64,000 bases of DNA, taken from positions 42,671,869-42,735,868 of the forward strand of contig NC_046683.1 of NCBI RefSeq assembly GCF_009870125.1. Reading direction: 5' to 3'. Below are positions 61,723-64,000 of this stretch, in pieces. Origin of the DNA: Drosophila pseudoobscura (lineage: Eukaryota; Arthropoda; Insecta; Diptera; Drosophilidae). Both the position numbers and the translations under genes were made by a program. Positions within the stretch are counted from its first letter, which is position 1; each line of letters starts with the position of its first letter. Under the pieces are notes generated by a model. It did not search any database. It saw only the letters and a list, made by a program, of their open reading frames with translations, and was not told the origin of the DNA.

Positions 61723-62560
61723 ATGTCCAAATATCTATCGTACCTCTGGCTGGTTCTGCTGTGGAGCGGCATGTCACATGGAGATCACTTTGATGAGTGT
61801 GACGGAATGGCCGACGAGTCGTTTGTCCAAAGCTTAGACAGCTGTCAGTCCTATGTGTACTGCATGGGCGAGGACTCGCTGAAGGGCGACTGCGATGATG
61901 GTGAATACTTCGATGCCGAGTCGGGGGGCTGTGATGATGCTGCCAATGTGCAGTGCTTTCTAGACGAGGTCGACGAGCCGGAGCTGGAGCCGGAGCCGGA
62001 GCCAGAGCCGGAAGAGGCAGAAGAGGAGGAGCTCACACCAGCCACGGCACCTCCAACGGATCCAGCACCACCGGTGGACCAGTCCACCGAAGTGGATATC
62101 CTCAACATTGCGCCGGTGGTGAAGCCCAATTGTCCGATCAGCGACGACCCCAGCCAGGTCATACTCATGGCCAGCAACGAATCATGCACAAATTATTATC
62201 TGTGCTATCACGGACATGCCATGGAAATGCACTGCACCAACCAGTTGTACTTCAATGCCCTCACCGGGCAATGCGACCACGCGGAGAACGTTCAGTGTGC
62301 GGTAGGTCTGAGAAGATTGAAAGATATCGATCGATTTACATTGAATACTTTTCCAGCTGGAAGATCCGCGCGCCCACAAATGCCTGCCCCATATGACAGA
62401 GTTCTTTCCGCACCCGGACAAATGCAATTACTTCTATTACTGCATCAAGGGCTTCCTGACAATACAGCAGTGCCCCTTTTACTATGGCTGGGACATCGAG
62501 CGAAGGAGTTGTGTGCAGATAAATGTGGCGAAATGCTATGGAAACTCCCGGCGAACATAA
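61723..62560 (+). CDS. Secreted protein with three CBM14 (peritrophin-A) chitin-binding domains
   Basis: Likely a peritrophic-matrix or cuticle chitin-binding protein. Exons 61723-62301 and 62357-62560 join in frame (260 aa). A signal peptide (MSKYLSYLWLVLLWSGMSHG) precedes three six-cysteine CBM14 domains with the usual aromatic centre: CQSYVYC (residues about 26-85), CTNYYLC (about 137-192) and CNYFYYC (about 200-253). Domains 1 and 2 are split by an acidic, proline-rich linker whose Glu-Pro run (ELEPEPEPEPEEAEEEEL) is coded by GAGCCG-type repeats. The ATG at 61723 puts the signal peptide at the start. First of a tandem trio; no D. melanogaster symbol is offered. Confidence 0.88.
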
Positions 62561-62736
62561 GCACGTCTGTTCTTCCGGTCTCGGAAAGCCCAAAGCAGCC
62601 AGAAAAACTCATTTCAGTTCCATAGAGTTGTGTACACGTAGGAGATAAGAGGGGATATTTATTGATAAGTTACAGCGTTTAATTAAATATAACTTATTTC
62701 AAATATCTTGATTGCCACCTGCTGAACAGTGTCGAC

Positions 62737-62743
62737 TATAAAA
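62737..62743 (+). promoter_or_regulatory. TATA box of the second peritrophin-like gene
   Basis: TATAAAA, 38 bp before the start codon, after CGAC. A strong TATA fits a tissue-specific gene with a very short leader. Confidence 0.65.
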
Positions 62744-62780
62744 AGCTTAGCACACAGCTCCACATCCATACTGATCGACA

Positions 62781-63320
62781 ATGGGGCCCTCCTTGCGCTT
62801 TGACTTTGGCCTGATCGTTTGTGGCGCCATTATCGTGGCCTGTGGCATCCATGGCCTCAACATTACAGAATGCAATAATCAATTCGGATTCATAAACAAC
62901 ACGCGGCCCAACTGCACCTATTCCTACATCAACTGCTCTGGCCAGGACTCGACGTTCTGTGTGGACAACATCACTTGCAGTGTCGCCTTCTATTGCAACG
63001 AGCCAATCATTTCGGGCAATTCCACTGTTGCGCCGCTTAATTCAACGTCGACGTCGACGTCGACGTCAACGTCAACGTCAACGTCAACTTCAACGTCACG
63101 ATCGCCGATCCTCTCCACAGCCTCGCCGCTGGATGTGCGAGAGCAGTGTCATCAGGGGGTAACCAAAAGGTTCAGCTATCCCCAGAATTGTAACTACTTT
63201 TACTACTGCGTGGACGGCTTTCTGCTTGTCGAGCAGTGTCCCATTGGATATGCATTCAATGCTACGACTGGAGCTTGTGGCGGACGTACACGGAGCTCCA
63301 TGGACTGTACTGTACGCTGA
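62781..63320 (+). CDS. Secreted peritrophin-like protein with a Thr/Ser mucin linker
   Basis: 179 aa, single exon. Signal peptide (FGLIVCGAIIVACGIHG), then a short Cys-rich module with six cysteines (C-x13-C-x6-C-x7-C-x5-C-x5-C) that is too small for a full CBM14, a (Thr-Ser)n linker at about residues 88-107 coded by ACGTCG/ACGTCA hexamers, and a complete C-terminal CBM14 (CHQGVTKRFSYPQNCNYFYY and following to the final Cys). Many Asn-x-Ser/Thr sites suggest heavy glycosylation. Likely lumenal matrix component. AATAAA at 63375-63380 should end the transcript. Same strand and spacing as its neighbours, so a tandem duplicate. Confidence 0.85.
   Translation: MGPSLRFDFGLIVCGAIIVACGIHGLNITECNNQFGFINNTRPNCTYSYINCSGQDSTFCVDNITCSVAFYCNEPIISGNSTVAPLNSTSTSTSTSTSTSTSTSTSRSPILSTASPLDVREQCHQGVTKRFSYPQNCNYFYYCVDGFLLVEQCPIGYAFNATTGACGGRTRSSMDCTVR
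63042..63098 (+). repeat. Coding hexamer repeat ACGTCG/ACGTCA
   Basis: About nine six-base units inside the second peritrophin-like gene, coding alternating Thr and Ser. The 5' units read TCGACG and the 3' units TCAACG, so synonymous third bases differ in blocks. Confidence 0.85.
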
Positions 63321-63374
63321 AGTAGTGAGAGCTAAAGTAGAGAAAACATTTTTAATTAGCCCCGTGTCTTGTCA

Positions 63375-63380
63375 AATAAA
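63375..63380 (+). terminator. Poly(A) signal of the second peritrophin-like gene
   Basis: AATAAA, 55 bp after the stop codon. Confidence 0.6.
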
Positions 63381-63460
63381 ATCAATTTAGCTAGCAAATA
63401 AATTGAGCTTATAGCCAGAGCCTTATCTCATTGACGAGCGAACCGAAGCGAACTCCCACC

Positions 63461-63467
63461 TATAAAG
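63461..63467 (+). promoter_or_regulatory. TATA box of the third peritrophin-like gene
   Basis: TATAAAG, 41 bp before the start codon, the same layout as in the gene upstream. Confidence 0.6.
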
Positions 63468-63507
63468 GAGGCCCTGACCTGGAAGATGGGAACAGTTGAA
63501 AGCCTAT

Positions 63508-64000
63508 ATGTGGAAGTTGTTGTTACTCTTTGGCTGCCTGCTGCCTGGCCATCAGGTGGGGGCGGCATTCCTACAAGAATGTCAGGGAGTGATCATTAAT
63601 AAGGTGACAAATCCCGACCAGTCGTGCAGCGAGTTCGTTCACTGTAACGGAGACGATTCCTACTACTGTAATGGGGATTGCCTGGAGCCTGTCGATTGCT
63701 ATGGTGCAAATGAAGAACAAATCGTTTCCCCTGCACCAGAACCCGCCGTACCGGAAAACCCCAAGCCAGATAGCACATCTGCCCCAATGACATCGAGTCC
63801 TCGCCCATCATATACGATTAGACCTACTTCAGCAGCTTCAACAGCCTCAACAGCCTCAACAGCCGCACCAGCAGTAGCAGCCACAACCATTTCGAGCACC
63901 GATGTCCATGTAATCTGCAAGACGAGCGGCCGAAACAAGGTCTATCCCTACCCGGCCAATATTAACTACTACTATCAATGTATGGGAGATTTTCTCCTTA
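63508..64000 (+). CDS. Third peritrophin-like secreted protein (cut by the right edge)
   Basis: An open frame from ATG 63508 runs to the window end (164 codons). Signal peptide (MWKLLLLFGCLLPGHQVGA), then a six-cysteine short module (C-x14-C-x5-C-x7-C-x3-C-x5-C) like that of the gene before it, a Pro/Ser/Thr linker with STASTASTAA coded by ACAGCCTCA-type repeats, and the start of a C-terminal CBM14. In that domain the second cysteine, present as NCNYFYYC in the sister gene, appears as NINYYYQC, so one disulphide partner is missing. The end of the protein is unknown. Confidence 0.8.
   Translation, partial: MWKLLLLFGCLLPGHQVGAAFLQECQGVIINKVTNPDQSCSEFVHCNGDDSYYCNGDCLEPVDCYGANEEQIVSPAPEPAVPENPKPDSTSAPMTSSPRPSYTIRPTSAASTASTASTAAPAVAATTISSTDVHVICKTSGRNKVYPYPANINYYYQCMGDFLL

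Overview
The window is euchromatic DNA from a Drosophila species. The genes have short introns (about 50-100 nt) and familiar fly products. Their order (RhoGAP71E, a Cdc34/UBE2R-type E2, AIMP2, UTP14, marionette, UFSP2, drop out/MAST kinase, SCCRO, an ITFG1/TIP homologue, AGO2, CrebA) is the one I remember for the 71E region of D. melanogaster 3L (Muller element D). Protein differences from what I remember of D. melanogaster, above all a much shorter glutamine-rich head on AGO2, suggest another species. An obscura-group fly is my guess, but the species is not proven by the sequence. There is no CRISPR array, no operon and no rRNA or tRNA gene that I could support.

Layout. 1-7752: three 5' coding exons of RhoGAP71E on the minus strand, split by a 6.9 kb intron; the gene runs off the left edge. 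7753-10297: intergenic. 10298-20148: a tight housekeeping block (UBE2R, AIMP2, UTP14, mrn, UFSP2) with ATCGAT/DRE-type promoter motifs in the short gaps; UTP14 and mrn share a 184 bp divergent promoter. 20862-21555: a non-autonomous Tc1-like transposon with long terminal inverted repeats and only the last part of its transposase. 21706-28771: dop, a 2150-residue MAST kinase, with a small upstream ORF. 30098-33584: SCCRO and the ITFG1 homologue, divergent. 33960-37586: AGO2, with all visible PIWI catalytic residues, a DRE upstream and a Tc1-like transposase remnant just beyond it. 37850-42031: gene-poor DNA holding repeat remnants, an ORF broken by one stop, and probably the CrebA 3' UTR. 42032-55379: CrebA, with a 10.3 kb first intron. 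55380-61722: gene-poor upstream DNA. 61723-64000: three tandem plus-strand genes for secreted chitin-binding (CBM14/peritrophin-A) proteins, the last cut by the window edge.

Functionally the region is a set of neighbours rather than a pathway: ubiquitin-like modification (UBE2R, SCCRO, UFSP2), transcription and ribosome biogenesis (mrn, UTP14, CrebA), translation (AIMP2), signalling (RhoGAP71E, dop), siRNA silencing (AGO2) and extracellular matrix (ITFG1 homologue, peritrophin-like genes). I found no new multi-gene system. The most unusual patterns are five short introns in four genes that are multiples of three and free of in-frame stops (one would lengthen the dop kinase activation segment), the slippage-prone mucin-like linkers and cysteine loss in the peritrophin cluster, transposon debris next to AGO2 and dop, and an unidentified broken ORF at 39811-40218. 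Exon boundaries were worked out by hand from splice consensus, reading frame and remembered homologues, without transcript data.
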